From: Plazaster borealis
Lineage: Eukaryota; Echinodermata; Asteroidea; Forcipulatida; Labidiasteridae
Assembly: GCA_021014325.1 (NCBI GenBank)
Contig: CM037470.1
Location: 4,739,647 to 4,803,646 of the forward strand
Direction of reading: 5' to 3'
Length of the DNA stretch: 64,000 nt
The position numbers and the translations under genes are program-made. Position 1 is the stretch's first letter. Every line of letters starts with the position of its first letter. This document shows, piece by piece, positions 25,904-39,289 of the stretch. A model generated the notes under the pieces. The model was not told where the DNA came from. It searched no databases and saw only the letters and a program-made list of their open reading frames with translations.

Positions 25904-26130
25904 TTTTGCTTTTTATTTCACAAGAAACTGTGTTGTAATTTTGTTATTATTCGGATCTTTACGGTGTAATGGTGATTAATTTATTTGGACTCGCAAACAA
26001 ATTTTACTTTTGATTTCACAAGAAATTGTGGTGTGTGTTTTGTTCGTTCGGATCTCTTTACTATGTATTGGTGATTTACTTTTCTGGACTCGCAAACAGT
26101 TTTGCTTTTTATTTCACAAGAAATCGCGTG
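25904..26130 (+). repeat. 98 bp tandem repeat, about 2.3 copies
   Basis: Units start at 25904, 26002 and 26100 with TTTTGCTTTTTATTTCACAA or close variants. Each complete unit ends with TGGACTCGCAAACA. Confidence 0.75.
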
Positions 26131-27484
26131 TGTTTATTGACAGTTGGGATTTCCAAATATTGGGTTTGATATTGTCTGCAACTATTTTCTGTTTTCCAGC
26201 TTGATTCTGTAACAACAACATTAAGAGTAATGTTTAGGAAATAATGGGATTGAGGAGTGGATTTTCAATTGCATCTGGTGGATATATAGTAGGGCCCTAC
26301 CCATCCTCGCATTTCAAGTCCACGGACCCGGTTCAAATCCCACTTGGGATCAGAGCCTACTGGGGGTTCGATACCTGATTTCATCGGTTTCTCGAGTTTG
26401 AGGTTATCTGACATACCTATATTAAACTGATCGTTTGTTTGGCATTGTCATTTTCCAGCTGTGTTTCCATTTAGTAGGTGGGTGATGTATAATTTGCGTT
26501 GTAAGTCGTTTACAGCGTGGCTTATTGAATTAAACGGAATTGAACTTTGTTGTTTGTATTCCAAAATATGACATTGTCCTTGTAACCCAAGCGAGAGTCA
26601 ATAGATATTTATAGCAAGACAAAACAAATATACAGTGTCTTGTGTAATAACCTTTTGTAACCAAAAACACACATTTGGAATCAAGGGTTAATTTGGCCAC
26701 TATATTTTTATTTTAACTATACTTTTTTATTTTGCTATACTTAAAATGCTTTTACAAAATATTGGAGAACTTTTTATGTTTACGTAGGTTTTAAATTTAA
26801 ATTTTCATATAAAATCACTTATGGAAATATGTGATATTATATGAAAATATAGTATCACTTGAACTGAATTGGACTTTGTTGTTGTTTTCTAAAATATGAC
26901 ATTTTTTTTATAAATATATAAATAAATAACAGTTAAATTTGGGGAGACACACAGGCGCACCTTTCTTATAGTCGACCTATAGTAGTACTATATCTATAAA
27001 AAGGCAAACCGAGTATTTTGTGTTACGGGAAAACAATACACAGATGTGTTTGTTTAATTGTAGATAGCGCATCAAGTTGTAACGATGATCACGCCTGATA
27101 GCCTAGAAGTATAGTTACATTCCAGGTATACGTCACACCTATTGCTTTCACATAGACATGAGAAAGACACATACTACAATACAATAGTCACAAGAAGACG
27201 TCCAGTTACCAGACGAACTTTTCAACCTTCACGTGATTCTTACTAGCCGCTGCCGCCATCACGTGCTTTGCGAACATATGGGGGCCCTGTTATTTAATAA
27301 AAATTAATAAGATCATTGTCTGTGCCATCTGCTGGTCGTGCGCTTTGTCGCACCTTTTAGCGGATATGCTTTAGCGGCGGGTGGAGGCCGCTGCGATGCG
27401 CTGCTGCTGCCAATCGGATATGATGACATTTTCATTGGAAGTAACGCTTCGTTGGCGACCACGTGAGGGCGCTGTTTATCTATC

Positions 27485-27710
27485 GTATGCAGAGCTGTGT
27501 ATTGAGAGAGTTGCGACAACTTGCAATTAGAAGCCATTTTGTCTCCAAAAAATGCATTGGCGAATACAGGGTGCCAGACTAGTCTGCCCATTGGATTGTG
27601 CTGCATTTGGAACAAAATGGCGTCCAGCAACCACGTGACCGGAGAAAGCTGGTCCCTCCATGTCGCAACTCTCTCAATATACGGCTCTGATCGTATGCAG
27701 AGGCGTATAT
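27485..27710. repeat. Inverted repeat (GAGAGAGTTGCGAC arms)
   Basis: ATTGAGAGAGTTGCGACA near 27501 is mirrored by TGTCGCAACTCTCTCAATAT near 27661, and CGTATGCAGAG recurs on both sides. This probably explains the long minus-strand open frame over 27313-27804. Confidence 0.5.
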
Positions 27711-28549
27711 TGAGCGTATGTGCAAGTCGCACAATTTGTTTTCCTTCAAAAATAACTAATGCGTTATCTGTTATCATTTCCCATAATACTTGTTGCCGCA
27801 TCAAACCGCAGTGAGGTTTAACTTTAAGATTTAAATCCTATGAAACTCCTGCAAAGCTACGTGGCATGCTGTACACAGGCACAAGCTTTAAAAGTTACGC
27901 GGTACAGAGTAAGATTGTTGCGGACGTGATCGCAATATCGCTTTGCTGCAAGTAGTCAGATTGCATTACTCGTTATTCAAAGACACGTTTATTATATAGA
28001 CATGCGCGATGTTCCTGAAGTGACGATTATTTTGAGCACATTTTTCTCGCTACGTTGTCGCATGGAGACTTCCAGTTGGTTTTACATACCGGTACAAAAA
28101 CACGTGTACTCTCAGTAAATGTACTACATTTTCTTGGACACAAGAATTCACTCTATGTTTATTCACAGTATAACAAGATAAATCATTTGCTCGAATTGTA
28201 AAGTTACGGGGAAAAGGTGCCGCCTTTTGAAATGAGTACAAACTTCGCATAAACGTCTGTCGAATTCAATTGGTTTGAGACCGAGTGACAGAGTCGCAAG
28301 TTACAGTGGCTGACACCACGTTCCCCTCCCAGCAATTTCCTGTGCCGGCAAAGCCACTTGACAACATGTACGGACAAAGATTCCTTAATTTGGACGTAAT
28401 TGAACTTTCTCTTTTGGGTCTCATGCTGAATACGAATGATAGGGGGGGGATCTGTTGACAGGGTAGAGTCTTAGAGTCTTGTGATCTTGTGATCTTGTAT
28501 CAAGGCCAATGTAAAAAGGCAGATAGGAGATGGGATTGTGCCTTTGACA

Positions 28550-28650
28550 GAGCTGCCAACTCTCCCTGATTCTGCAGAAAGGTCCCTGAAAATAAACAGA
28601 TCTTTCCATTGTGTTCCGATTAAACAAATATGAAAATCTCCCTGATTACG
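28550..28650 (+). repeat. Family E repeat, second copy
   Basis: AGAGCTGCCAACTCTCCCTG, CCCTGAAAATAAACAG and TGAAAATCTCCCTGATTA match 21327-21430 in order. Confidence 0.5.
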
Positions 28651-29320
28651 AAAATTGCTTGTTATTCTACGTATATTTTTTCTCAAAATTCAAATCTCCG
28701 ATGGCGCGATAGCTAAATATCTTTCTCCCGAATTACTCTGATTTATGTGCAACATTCCATTATTGTATCATCAAAGGCACATTCTTCCCAAAATATTTCC
28801 CTATCTGCCCAACTGCTAGATTTTGCAACCTGACATCTTTACACTTCGAACAAGAACAAGCAACGTCCCATAGTGCGCACAGATCCGTAGAGAGTACAGA
28901 ACAAAAGTACTTGTTTTGACCGATTTGGACCCGATAAATCAATGGGTAGGCTGATGTGTGCAGAGAGACCATCATGGCCGTCGGTAACGAGGGCCTTCTA
29001 TCCAGTTCATTACGTCATTTGCTGGAAGCCATTTTTTGTTGCCGCTATGGTGTTTTTTGAGTGATGTACAAATTGCGCGTTGCATTGTCGTTGGATGAAA
29101 TCCGTCAGGGACATATTACCCTTTTACTTCGTACTTTTCTGGGCTCTCTTCTTCAGATCGGGGATTTCAGACCTTATAGTCAACAAACTGGGCTTTAAAT
29201 ATGAGGATTTTGTTCCCAACAGATTTATGTGTACAGAAATAGGCGGGAACTGTAAAACAAAAAATTACAAGCAATTCAAAACACAAAGAAAGTACAGATG
29301 CCTATTAGCGAAATATCAAT

Positions 29321-29400
29321 TTAAAGGGTCTGTATACGTTTGGTAATGACTCTGGAAGTTAATGGCAACAAAAACTTACTTGGTAAGAAGTACAGCGCGT
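29321..29400 (-). mobile_element. Family A fragment (one end only)
   Basis: Begins TTAAAGGGTCTGTATACG and keeps the AAAACTTACTTGGTAAGAAG block, then loses similarity. No matching second end was found within 500 bases. Confidence 0.5.
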
Positions 29401-30216
29401 GGACATAATCTCTCCAGATTTTTGGCAATATCTCAAAAACGCTACCTCCTTTTGAATTGAAATGTTCTCAGGTTAGTTTAATGGTATATATCTACAACTG
29501 AATAGGATTGAAACAAACAGCGAGTTCGTTTGTTGATGTATTTTTGTTGCAATTTATGTAGGCCTATACAATGTGCTGTTTGCTCATGTGTTAATGGGGT
29601 CTACCTGAGCTTGTCGTACAGGGCCGATTGTGACTAGAATGAATTCAAATCAAGAATGAAAATTAAGGCATTTTAAGAGAGGCATAATCTTGGATATGGA
29701 TAACATGTATAGAGGTGTGTGCTGCCGCACCAAAGTTTATACAGCGCCCTCTAGTCATTATCAACGGACAGTTCAAAAAGCCTGATATAGTGACGTGTTC
29801 TAATTCAGATCCTCTACGAATAAGGAAGCTGTGGTCGTCTGCGTTCCCGTCCTCTCTTTCCGATTACAGCTATTTCTGTCAGCCTGAGTGGCTTCCACAA
29901 CTGCAAAACAACTACGCTCCCGGGGTCGGGCCCGCGCACGTCGTCGTTGACTTCCCACTTAAGCGCTTCAGTGTCGCTCAGCCTTTGGGAAAATCTCGCG
30001 AGACTATACGAGGAAGCGATCCCGCAAGACGTTATCTGACAGTTCAGATCGAGGGTTGTGTTGCGGTGCGCCTGGAAATAATTAGCTTCCAGTACGAAAG
30101 CATAGCACATCATGTGGATTTATTATGATATGACCTTGGCTGCAATAGTCAAAGGGGGTTATTTATTACTGTGTCATATATTATTATTGTAAATTTTGGG
30201 TTGATAAAAAAAAAAA

Positions 30217-30300
30217 ATTGACTCAAGCGGGATTTGAACCTTCGACCTCCGGATTAACGTGCCGGCGTTCTGGGTCATCTAGCCCTATTGTGTTGGTGGT
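30217..30300 (-). repeat. tRNA-derived SINE-like fragment
   Basis: On the minus strand it has GAGGTCGAAGGTTCAAATCC (B-box region). It also shares the neighbouring ATCTAGCCCTATTGTGTTGG with the pair at 55526-55700. The A box half is missing. Confidence 0.5.
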
Positions 30301-30729
30301 CTCCCTATGTTTACAATGTCTTTGTTCGGGGGTGCCAGTCAGAAGTCATTTAACCTGTAACTGCCATATAGCCAGGGATCACACCCAAGTTTACGATACA
30401 ATGGGAAGCGGCAGCAGAGGGATCACCTTAAGGGATGCGACTTTTTATTTCAAATTATAATTAATTTTTTATACTCTTCCATTCACGATGATAGTAATAC
30501 ATCACGGTGTCAAAAACAACTGTTAATTCCATTTTCATTATGTCATGTCTTTCTTGACAAACACAAATCGATGTATGCATCATTAAGTCTTCACTCTGTA
30601 CACGCCAAGGTTAATGTCAATAGCAAATTCTGCGTGACCGGGATGGTGTTTTGACGTTTTGTATTCATCACCGTTCTAAATTAGGCGCACTAGACATTTA
30701 AGTTCAACCTTAAAAATTAATCCCTTTCA

Positions 30730-30960
30730 AAAAATAATGAACCCCCCAAAAAAACCCCACAAAAAACACCCAAACAAATACCCCCCCCCCCAAAAAAAAC
30801 AACAACAACAAACAAACCTAACCCCCAAAAAAACCCAAACAAACAAAAAAACAAACAAACAAACAAAACGACCCCCCCAAACCCCCCCCCCCCCAATAAC
30901 CCCACTAAAACAGAAACCCCAAAACAACAACAACAAACAAAACCCAAAACCCCGAAAACA
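30730..30960. repeat. A/C-only low-complexity tract
   Basis: About 230 bases made almost wholly of A and C on this strand, with G almost absent. It is built from variable poly-C and poly-A runs and CAA-type motifs. The glycine/phenylalanine-rich peptides on the other strand come from this composition and are not genes. Confidence 0.9.
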
Positions 30961-31741
30961 CCCACCTCAAATTGCGGGTATAAATTAAACACCAGTTACA
31001 ATTAACAATTCAGACATTTTATTGAAATTTCCGTATCCCCCCACCCTCTCCTGCTTATAACCTCCTAGATATAGTAGTTCTTCCAGAGGTAACTAGTGTG
31101 GTATATATAAAGTTGTACTCTATGCTTTGTGCGACAAACAGTTAATTTGCAACAGTAAGTTTGTACTTGGTACTATTTGTAATTACTCTAAAAAACAATC
31201 TGCGCGGGGAGGGGGGGGGGGTAAGTCTGATGACGGTAACCCGACCGAAGCAAGCTGCTTAATGCAAGCAAACTGTTTACGCCTGAAAAGTTACAGTTAA
31301 TGTGTAACCTATGTCTAACCTTGGCTGGAGCTGTTTGTTTTGTTGCACTTCTTTTTCAGCAGTCAAAGCTATATAATACAACACTGAATATCGTGATAAC
31401 TACAATATATAATTGATACTAGTTTTAAGTGAAATCGAATCACCGGTAACGCTTTGCATAACAAATCAAATTGCCTTTGCCATCGATGTTCGAAATGTTC
31501 CCTAATTACTTGTAATATCAAAAAAACGTTGGAGATGTTGATGAAGAACAAGCGACTTGTCAGGACATGTTTCTTTGCTTGTGTGTGTCTGCTATGTGGT
31601 ACATTAGAATGCAAACCGGGACTTTTCAAGTGTTAACCAATGGGAGTTACTTTATGGTTCGTCCTTCTTCCCCTAAAGCAGTGTTTTGTAAAGGTCAAAA
31701 CCATAATAGAAAAGAAAGAAAGAAAAGAAAAAGAAATATGG

Positions 31742-32103
31742 TTAAAGGTATCGTACACGTTTGGTAATGACCCAAAACAAATATTAGCATAAAAACTTAC
31801 TTTGTAACAAGCAACGGAGAGCTGTTGATAGTATAAAACATTGTAGGAAACGCCCCCCTCTGAAGTAACGTAGTTTTTGAGAAAGAGGTAATTTCTCACT
31901 AAAATAATAAAAACTTCTTGCAAGAAGTTTTTATTCCTATCTGAAAGCACACAAATTTGTACAACAAGGGTGTCATTTTCTTGCAACTTCGATGACCAAT
32001 TGAGCCCAAATTTTCACAGGCTTGTTATTTTATGCATATGTTGGGATACACCAAGTGAGAACACTGGACTTTGACAATTTCCAAACGTGTTCAGTGCCTT
32101 TAA
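31742..32103 (-). mobile_element. Family A element, complete copy
   Basis: TTAA at both ends (31742 and 32100-32103), with left end TTAAAGGTATCGTACACG. The interior is almost the same as the copies at 13321 and 38914, apart from a short deletion in the AAAAAACACCC block. Confidence 0.85.
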
Positions 32104-32619
32104 AGCAGATTGATTCATGTATGCAATCTTTTTGTTTATATTAAAGGAGTGCTATATAAAGAAAAATTTAATTATTTAATAATTGTTGATATTGAGAAAG
32201 TTGCGTCTTATAATTACATATACTTCTCACTGATACTGGTAGAATCCGTGTAAGTCTACTGGTATGCAATTTACACCCTACTCTTGCACATTGATAAAAA
32301 TGGAAATCTGGTTTAAAAGTTATTCTGTCAACGATTGAGCTATACACGTGGTTGGTTAGGCTGGAGAAAAAAACCTAAGAAATTTGTTTTCCTGCAAAAG
32401 TTGAAGTTACGTGGTAGAAGTACTAATTTTGCCTGAAAAATGGTCCCGTCAGAAATGTAAAAATTAAAAAATTAAGAAATGAAAGTATTTTTGTAAGACG
32501 GAGAAGGGAAACGTAATCAAATAAATAAGACTTTGGGTCTCAACTAATTGCTAAAAGAAATCAACCAAAGACGGCACAAATTCAGGGATGAAGCTCAAAG
32601 ACATGGTCAGAATTTACCC

Positions 32620-32880
32620 GGATGTGAGAGGCCAAACTCTGATTCGGGTCAACTTGACTTACTTTCCGGGTCAAGACTCTGTGTGTGTTCTGTTTGTATA
32701 ACTCAATCAGAGTGTATTTGTGATCCGGTTCCGAGGGCCAGGGGATCCGATCCGACGAGAGGCCACTCCGTGCCTCTTCCGTTTGGTTAACTCAATTACA
32801 GGTTGTTGTGATCCGGGTCCGAGAGCCTGAGGTTCCGGGCCTACGAGAGGCCAGACCTTATTCGGGTCAAACTGACGCTT
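32620..32880 (+). repeat. Imperfect GC-rich tandem repeat
   Basis: The block order GAGAGGCCA, ATTCGGGTCAA, TAACTCAAT, TGATCCGG then CCGAG recurs with a period near 87-105 bases. It is much richer in CG than the surrounding intron and contains CCGGGTCA motifs like the element at 60882. Confidence 0.5.
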
Positions 32881-35800
32881 AATCTTCGTCAGTTCTGTTT
32901 GAAACTTCGGCCTGATGATTCCATGTCTACGGGGCAGTGGATACGGGTTCATAGAATGCATATCAGTCAAGAGTGTTTGTGAGTCAGATTTGGGGTCATT
33001 TTGACCCAGCATCCGGTGAGACTGACCCAGAGATGGTTTTTGCTCAATAAACCCCTATTCGTGATGAATTATCACCGGGTATTCATGAGGTTTATTTTAC
33101 AGTTTTTTAAAAAATTTTTCAAGAGAAAACAACAATGCATCATGAAATAAAGCGAATGGAGAGAGAGAGAGAAGTACAGATGCGGTGTTTGAGTTAGAGA
33201 ATCGTTTAAACAAAAACTTGAACAACTTATTAAGTGTTCTTGCAAGTCTCGACAAGATCACCAGCAACACGCAAGACATTGATGTTTTCCTTGTACTGAT
33301 CTGAAAGCCCCTTCCCCAGGCGCAGTTGCCTTATTAAATTTTAAATTTGCGAACCCGGCGTTTTTCGAAATGTAATTATACGTTGACTCCTTTTTGAATA
33401 CACATAGTTAATGAGTTTGATCATTTGAGTTCATCCTCGGGTTTTACACAAATTGCAAGTGTATCTCAGTTCGGAACGATCGTTTGTCAAGTTGAAATGT
33501 CAAAATCGGTTGAATTTTTTTTATTTTACCGGTGGGGGTTTTTCACTAGAAGTTTTATAGAGCTTAATAAAAAGAGCTCCCCGCTCCCCATATCTGTAAT
33601 AGATTTTGTTTTTCTCTCAAAATGGTTAGTCAGCAATGTTCTCTTTTTACACTATACTTAAGTTATTATTAATTGTTCATCCTTTCTGTATTTGTTCAAC
33701 CTGGTTGTCCGTACATTGTTGTTCTTGTTTACGTTCTGTTTGTCTGTCCATCAGGCATATCACCACATGCCCCAGCTTCTAGAGGATGCCTCAATAGTTA
33801 TTTAATTTTCTGCCTTGTTAAAAAAATGCATTTATGGTTACTTCTTTGATTTATTATTTTATGTATTATTTTGAAATTTTCATGACGCAAGGAAATATGT
33901 GAGTTTGAATTGAATTAAAAAGCTGGAAATAAAGTGTCGAATTTTGCTGAAAATGACAGATTTAGGTGTCCTATAATTGCTCGCTTATTCAAAATGTTTT
34001 GTCAGAACATGGTCTGAAAACAACCCGTCAATCTTTTTAGTGATAACTGACCCCTTTTTGTTGTTGTTGAAACGAGCACATGCTTGCTTAATGAGTGACC
34101 ATCTATCTCTTAGCGTATTGTTCAGAGATGACCCAAAATAACTGAATACATCAGAAACAAAATCTTCGTGCGTACGTTCCCAAAAAGAAAAGAAAGAAAA
34201 AAAAAGCAAGCTCGAATTGTCCTAAGCCTTTTCAAAAAGCCACGTCTGCCGGTAAAAGGGTATCTTTTTTGACAATTTCAATTCCTTTAATAAAACCTCA
34301 GTTCTTATACACGTCATCTTTAGGTCCCCGGATCGGGTTGCTATATTCAGTCGGAACAACACATCGTCCGAATGTCCTGTTGGGACGGGGGAAAAAACAC
34401 AGCGATGTGCGCAAAACTTGCTCTAAAAAAAGGATACAATCGTTTGGCGTCCGGGGCAGTGGATGAGCGATTGTCACACACAGATGCGTGGTCAGGTTGA
34501 TCCCTGACATTTTGAAATCTATGAGAGGACGAAACCCGGGGACACAAAAAAAATATGTAGACGGATTTTTGCCGTACAAAAGGCTGTTTTTGACCGTCGT
34601 TTGTGTGTGTATATACGTGCGCAATAAGCTTAGTGATGACTGATGGTCGTCATTTTGTCTCTAATGAATTGGGATGTTCGGCATGATTGCGTCAGTATTA
34701 ACGCTGCAGCTTCCTCCTCCTCAATGCAGTATCTGAAAGGTTAATTTGTTGTTCAGTTGAGTCCCGGTTTTTTGTTACATAACATTCATTATTTGACGCC
34801 GCTCTCCCGGCCCTGGACAAACAAATAAACACACGCCCACAGTTTGTAGTTCCAACTCAAATAGTGTCAAATTATGGCAAATAGTTTTGTCCAAAGGTTG
34901 ATTTACATCATTTTGCAGACATGGGAAATAATGTACTTCCAAGTTACTTCAAAACAACATACTTGGACTGAATGTACATAATTTTCCCAAGTATCCAGTG
35001 AAATCGTTTCGCCATGCGGTGTTTCATTTTAAATAAAAGTGCAGTTGTATATCGTTTTGAAGCGATGGTCAGCCGACAACCGTCAGACTGCATAAAAATC
35101 GTCACCATTTCCTCTCGTTTTTCTCGGCTGTTACAATCTGTCAAACGTATAAACAGGTTGGTGGAATGATATTTCATATCAAATCCTACCCACAAATTCT
35201 CGAAAAACACAACAATTTGCCAATGAGGTAGCTTCCCTGTATATACTCCAAAAGAGTCCAAAGTTAAGGGCCATTCAAAATAGTTAATGTTTAAAAAAAA
35301 ACCCCAGATTTTTGGTCGAAATTGTTTTGACCCACCCACCCACCCTACATTTCGACTTTTAAATATTGAATGGGTTCATAATATGATCTATACACTGAAG
35401 AACAAAGTAATGCCTCAAATGACACAGATAGTTGAGATCAAAGGTTTCCAACTTCAATGTCTTTTCCTGGCATAAACAAGATTGACGATCTTGGCCAGCT
35501 GGATATTTTGTCGTCTTCTTTTTCGTTTGTTAAAATATATATATTTATGTAATTTGTTTAAACAAAAACGGAATTTCGATTTTCAGTTATTTTTTAACAT
35601 TGTCTATTCTGAATTGCCCTACATTAAAATAATAAAATAATTATACGACGGAGTGCCAAGCTTAATCACATGGATCTCTGTTCCCGGTGCAGTTAATGAC
35701 ATCAGTTGAATTAAACAATAATTATTATGAAATTCCAGAACATATTGTCATACTCGCAAGCGGCGGTTTCATGTCATTAAGTAGTCGACATTTTGATGAA

Positions 35801-36183
35801 ACGGTTCATACACAAGTTAATTAGAGTTTAGTCGGCGAACAGCCGTCGGAATGGGGCGAACCGGGGAAGCACTTGACACGAGCTACTTGATGTAAAAGAC
35901 TCGGGAAAACCGATCAGAAAGTGTTGAAGTCAACAAGGCACTGGTGTTGCGTGGAGTAGCTTCCATTGTGACATGGGAGTGTCTAAATATTGTAAGCACT
36001 CGATTATTGAATTACGCGCCTTTTCATTGTTCAGTTTATGATGCTGTAAAAAAGAATACACTAAAAAGTCTACGATCGATCTTTATACGCGTTATTATTG
36101 TGAGAATTTTTCACCATGACCATCTTTATACCATATGATTTATGAGCAAATGATGTCGATCTTACCAATGTTGAGCTCACCCG

Positions 36184-36345
36184 TTAAAGGGAGGGTATAC
36201 CGTAAGTAATTACTCGAAAAAACAAAACTAATGACCATAACAACTGTAAGAAGCGCTGCAGCTGTTGATAATGTATAATATTTTGAGAAACGATTCCCTT
36301 CTAAGGAATGTGGTTTTAGAGAAAGGGGTTCAAACAATTTTGCGT
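36184..36345 (-). mobile_element. Family A-related fragment
   Basis: Starts TTAAAGGGAGGGTATACC, passes through AAGCGCTGCAGCTGTTGATA and GAGAAACGATTCCCTTCTAA, and ends without a second terminus. Similar to the inverse of the element at 20224. Confidence 0.55.
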
Positions 36346-37204
36346 TAGCCATGGAATGAAGTGCATGCTGGGTCCAATTTCATGGCTCTGCTTACCGCGG
36401 AATTATGCGCTTACGGCGCCCTGTAAAGCACATAGTTCTATGGGCCGTAGGCGCAGAATTCCGCAGAAACAAGAGCCATAAAAGTGGGCCGTGGTCTAGT
36501 TAACACGCGTGTAATTTGCGAAGTAGTCTACGATCATACTATAGCAGGCCTGTGGCCGGTTGTACGTGGAATAGACCTTTCACAGGAACTAAGTAAATTG
36601 TACATCACACTTATAACACTACAGGTGGGCAAAATGAAGAAACATCGTACCTTTTTGTATGGGGCTGATGGTGGCGTGACGCGTACGCGCTTGTGGGTCT
36701 GCCTAGTGCGCAACTCTATGGTGTTTGCCTACCAATAGTTTCTTTACGCATGCGTGAATGTAAAAAGTCGACGTGCAGTAACTGGGTTAGAGTTCACAAT
36801 TCCTTGTACAGCCACAGGCCAGATGGTCATGACGACAACCCCCCCTTTAAAATTAAATTTCCCAGGAAATTGCGGTATTGGTATCCACAGTATAAAATGC
36901 CCATTCATCGACAATTATCATTTATCAAGGTATGCCTTGAAATGGCAGAATTTTCATAGCAGTTCCATTATACACTCAATTTACGTTTGGTGAGACAAGA
37001 AGTTGTAGCGAATACGAAAATTGAAATCAGTTCCTGGCGAGATCTAATCACCACATAACCGTGTCATTAGTGACAACAGACGTGTACTAGTAACAAGCCG
37101 GTGGAAATGGACACCTGAGCCAGGCATTTAACATAAAGAGACACGTTGGTCGCAAAAATCACCTTTGAGCAGAGTTCAAGTTGAGTGTTACGCATCGGCA
37201 TGTT

Positions 37205-37275
37205 GTGGACGAGCGGCCAAGCGCACTGACACAAGACCAGCAGAGTGTGGGTTCGAGTCTCGCTCTCAACACTTG
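37205..37275 (+). repeat. tRNA-derived SINE-like fragment
   Basis: GAGCGGCCAAGCGCACTGAC and GTGTGGGTTCGAGTCTCGC resemble A and B boxes of a Leu/Ser-type tRNA head; no complete cloverleaf. Confidence 0.4.
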
Positions 37276-37891
37276 TGTTAAGCAAGTCACTTTTAACCAT
37301 TATAAGTTCAACTCTTGCTCCTGACAAAATGGCTGAGTTTAAAAATGCCAGGCACCCTGGCGTAAATACTCCCTCCACGATGCCCATGTATAGGGATTCC
37401 CATTCGGCCATATGATTTGTTTTACCATTGTTGTCAGTATTTATCATTGTTACAACTACCACGTCCACAATTATATTGCAGACGTGATAGTCGTAACAAG
37501 TGTTTTTTACAGGTGCCAATGTGAGGCCCGGATGTCTTATTTAGAATGTAACTAATTGTCCAGCCGGTGAATATGCTTCTATCTGGAAGCAATTGTTTAC
37601 TGTTTGCAAGTGAGGCACATTATTCATCTGGCGTCCCAGCCAGACAAGATGGTTAAAAAAGGTCAGAATGGTACCTGTACATCCATCCAATTCCAAACCG
37701 CCATAAACAAAACCTGTGACACATTTTTATGCAAATGGTAAGTGATCACGTTATCGATAAAAGGTTATGACGTTCACTGTTTGGAGGGCCATTGTTTTCG
37801 TAGAAACGGTTTTCCTCGTGCGTTTCAAGTCGAATCAGCTTTCATTCTTTACGCAATATTAAGGAAAAGCATCCATCTGGACTGTTCTCGT

Positions 37892-38178
37892 GATGCCCTT
37901 AACTTGTTCAGTGACCAGGCTAGTGGGACCAGTTAGCTTGTCCACTGGTCCCCCATCAGCTTGTCCACTGGTCCCCCATCAGCTTGTTCACGGGTCCACT
38001 AAGATTTCCTTTCAGCATTGCCTGGGACTTAATTTGAAGCGCTATTGCCAATTAGTGACTTGCATGTAAAGTGTTTGGAAGCAATGCAATTATAGCTAAC
38101 CGACCGGACTAGTTGGACAGAGTTTTGACTGGTCCTCGGGTGTTTTTAACTGGTATTTGGCCAGCGGACCACAAAGAC
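37892..38178 (+). repeat. Family C repeat with internal 23 bp tandem
   Basis: Same block order as the copy at 2355. A 23 bp unit beginning AGCTTGTCCACTGGTCCC is repeated just over twice at 37934-37990. Confidence 0.6.
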
Positions 38179-38913
38179 TGTGTAGGGATACAAAAAACGT
38201 TGTTGTGTTTCTAGTACAAAATCAACCTGTGATCAACGTGGTAAGGTCATTTTGAGTGCACCGCTTAGATGCGGTCCTCCAGTTAATCTCGGTGGTAATT
38301 ATCAATGTCAATGTTCGCGTTACATCGACTTGATTTCCTGATGTTGTTTACTTTAAATTACAATAATCTGAGCATAATTTAGTCAAGGAAAATATTCAAT
38401 AAACTATATTTCCGTTTTCTGTTGCCCGTGTACAGTGGTTTTTCGTGGGATTTCCCGTAAAGTGATAACGCGGATTCACCAATAGCACGTAAATAATCTA
38501 CTTTCAATTATCTTCTTTTTGCATTTCCGTGTTCCTGCGAGGCCTGCCAGTGTTGTTATTGTTTTTAATACCTGTATGACGTCACGGGCGTCATAGTCAT
38601 ATGATGTCGTTCACGGGTAATTAATAATAATGACCCATAGGAAGCGCTTACGATGTGTGCCCGTGAGGATGACGAGTGTTTGCTCAGGGAAATAAGGGCA
38701 AGAGCTCCAACACATCAAAGTATAAATAGCAAATAGTAGAATATATTAGGTATTATACCGGTATAGAATGTCTCAGGTAGAGATGAATAATATTCCATTA
38801 TATTCTAATTATTAACCCGATATCCGTATGATAGTAAAATGTACACACTTTTAAGACTATAACTTTGTTGTTCGGTGACATTGACGTTGGATCTTGCTGA
38901 CGATTCAACGGCC

Positions 38914-39289
38914 CTAAAGGTATCGTACACGTTTGGTAATGACTCAAAACAAATATTAGCATCAAAACTTACTTGGTAACAAGCAACGGAGAGCTGTTGA
39001 TAGTATAAAACATTGTAGGAAACGACTCCCTCTGAAGTAACGTAGTTTTTGAGAAAGAGGTAATTTCTCACTAAAATAATAACAACTTCTTGCAAGAAGT
39101 TTTTATTCCTATCTGAAAGCAAACCAATTTGTACAAAAAGGGTGTTTTTTCTTTCATCATTTTATTGCAACTTCGATGACCAATTGAGCCCAAATTTCCT
39201 AAGGCTTGTTATTTTATGCATATGTCATGGGATACACCAAGTGAGAACACTGGTCTTTGACAATTTCCAAACGTGTTCAGTGCCTTTAA
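38914..39289 (-). mobile_element. Family A element, complete copy
   Basis: Left end CTAAAGGTATCGTACACG, right end GTGTTCAGTGCCTTTAA. The near-exact centre with TTCTTGCAAGAAG places it in the young group with 4565, 13321 and 31742. Confidence 0.85.

Larger units (their letters stand above)
20613..29320. other. Intron 1 segment with CRE sites and tandem repeats
   Basis: Holds family E copies, CRE octamers at 22451, 23430 and 23501, the hairpin at 24223 and the 98 bp tandem at 25904. It also holds the open segment 25330-25653, the inverted repeat at 27485 and related AT-rich pieces at 26529-26583 and 26852-26906. No gene recognised. Confidence 0.4.
32104..38913. other. Intron 1 segment, no gene recognised
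   Basis: Contains the GC-rich tandem at 32620, a family A-related fragment at 36184 and a small inverted repeat at 36370-36490 (GGGTCCAATTTCATGGCTCT, GCGGAATT pieces; related pieces at 46303 and 46978). It also has the SINE-like piece at 37205, the family C copy at 37892 and a CRE at 38577. The minus-strand open frame at 34944-35339 has no recognisable domain. Confidence 0.4.

Noticed and set aside
27313..27804. 163-codon minus-strand open frame
   Set aside because: It overlaps an inverted repeat, has an opposing open frame in the same place, and shows no domain or splice context.
29715..30128. 137-codon plus-strand open frame
   Set aside because: No recognised domain, a 99-codon frame opposite, and no splice sites of note. 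It may be a decayed repeat or chance in a locally GC-richer region.
30717..30992. Open frames in the A/C tract on both strands
   Set aside because: Low-complexity composition avoids stop codons; the peptides are homopolymer-like.
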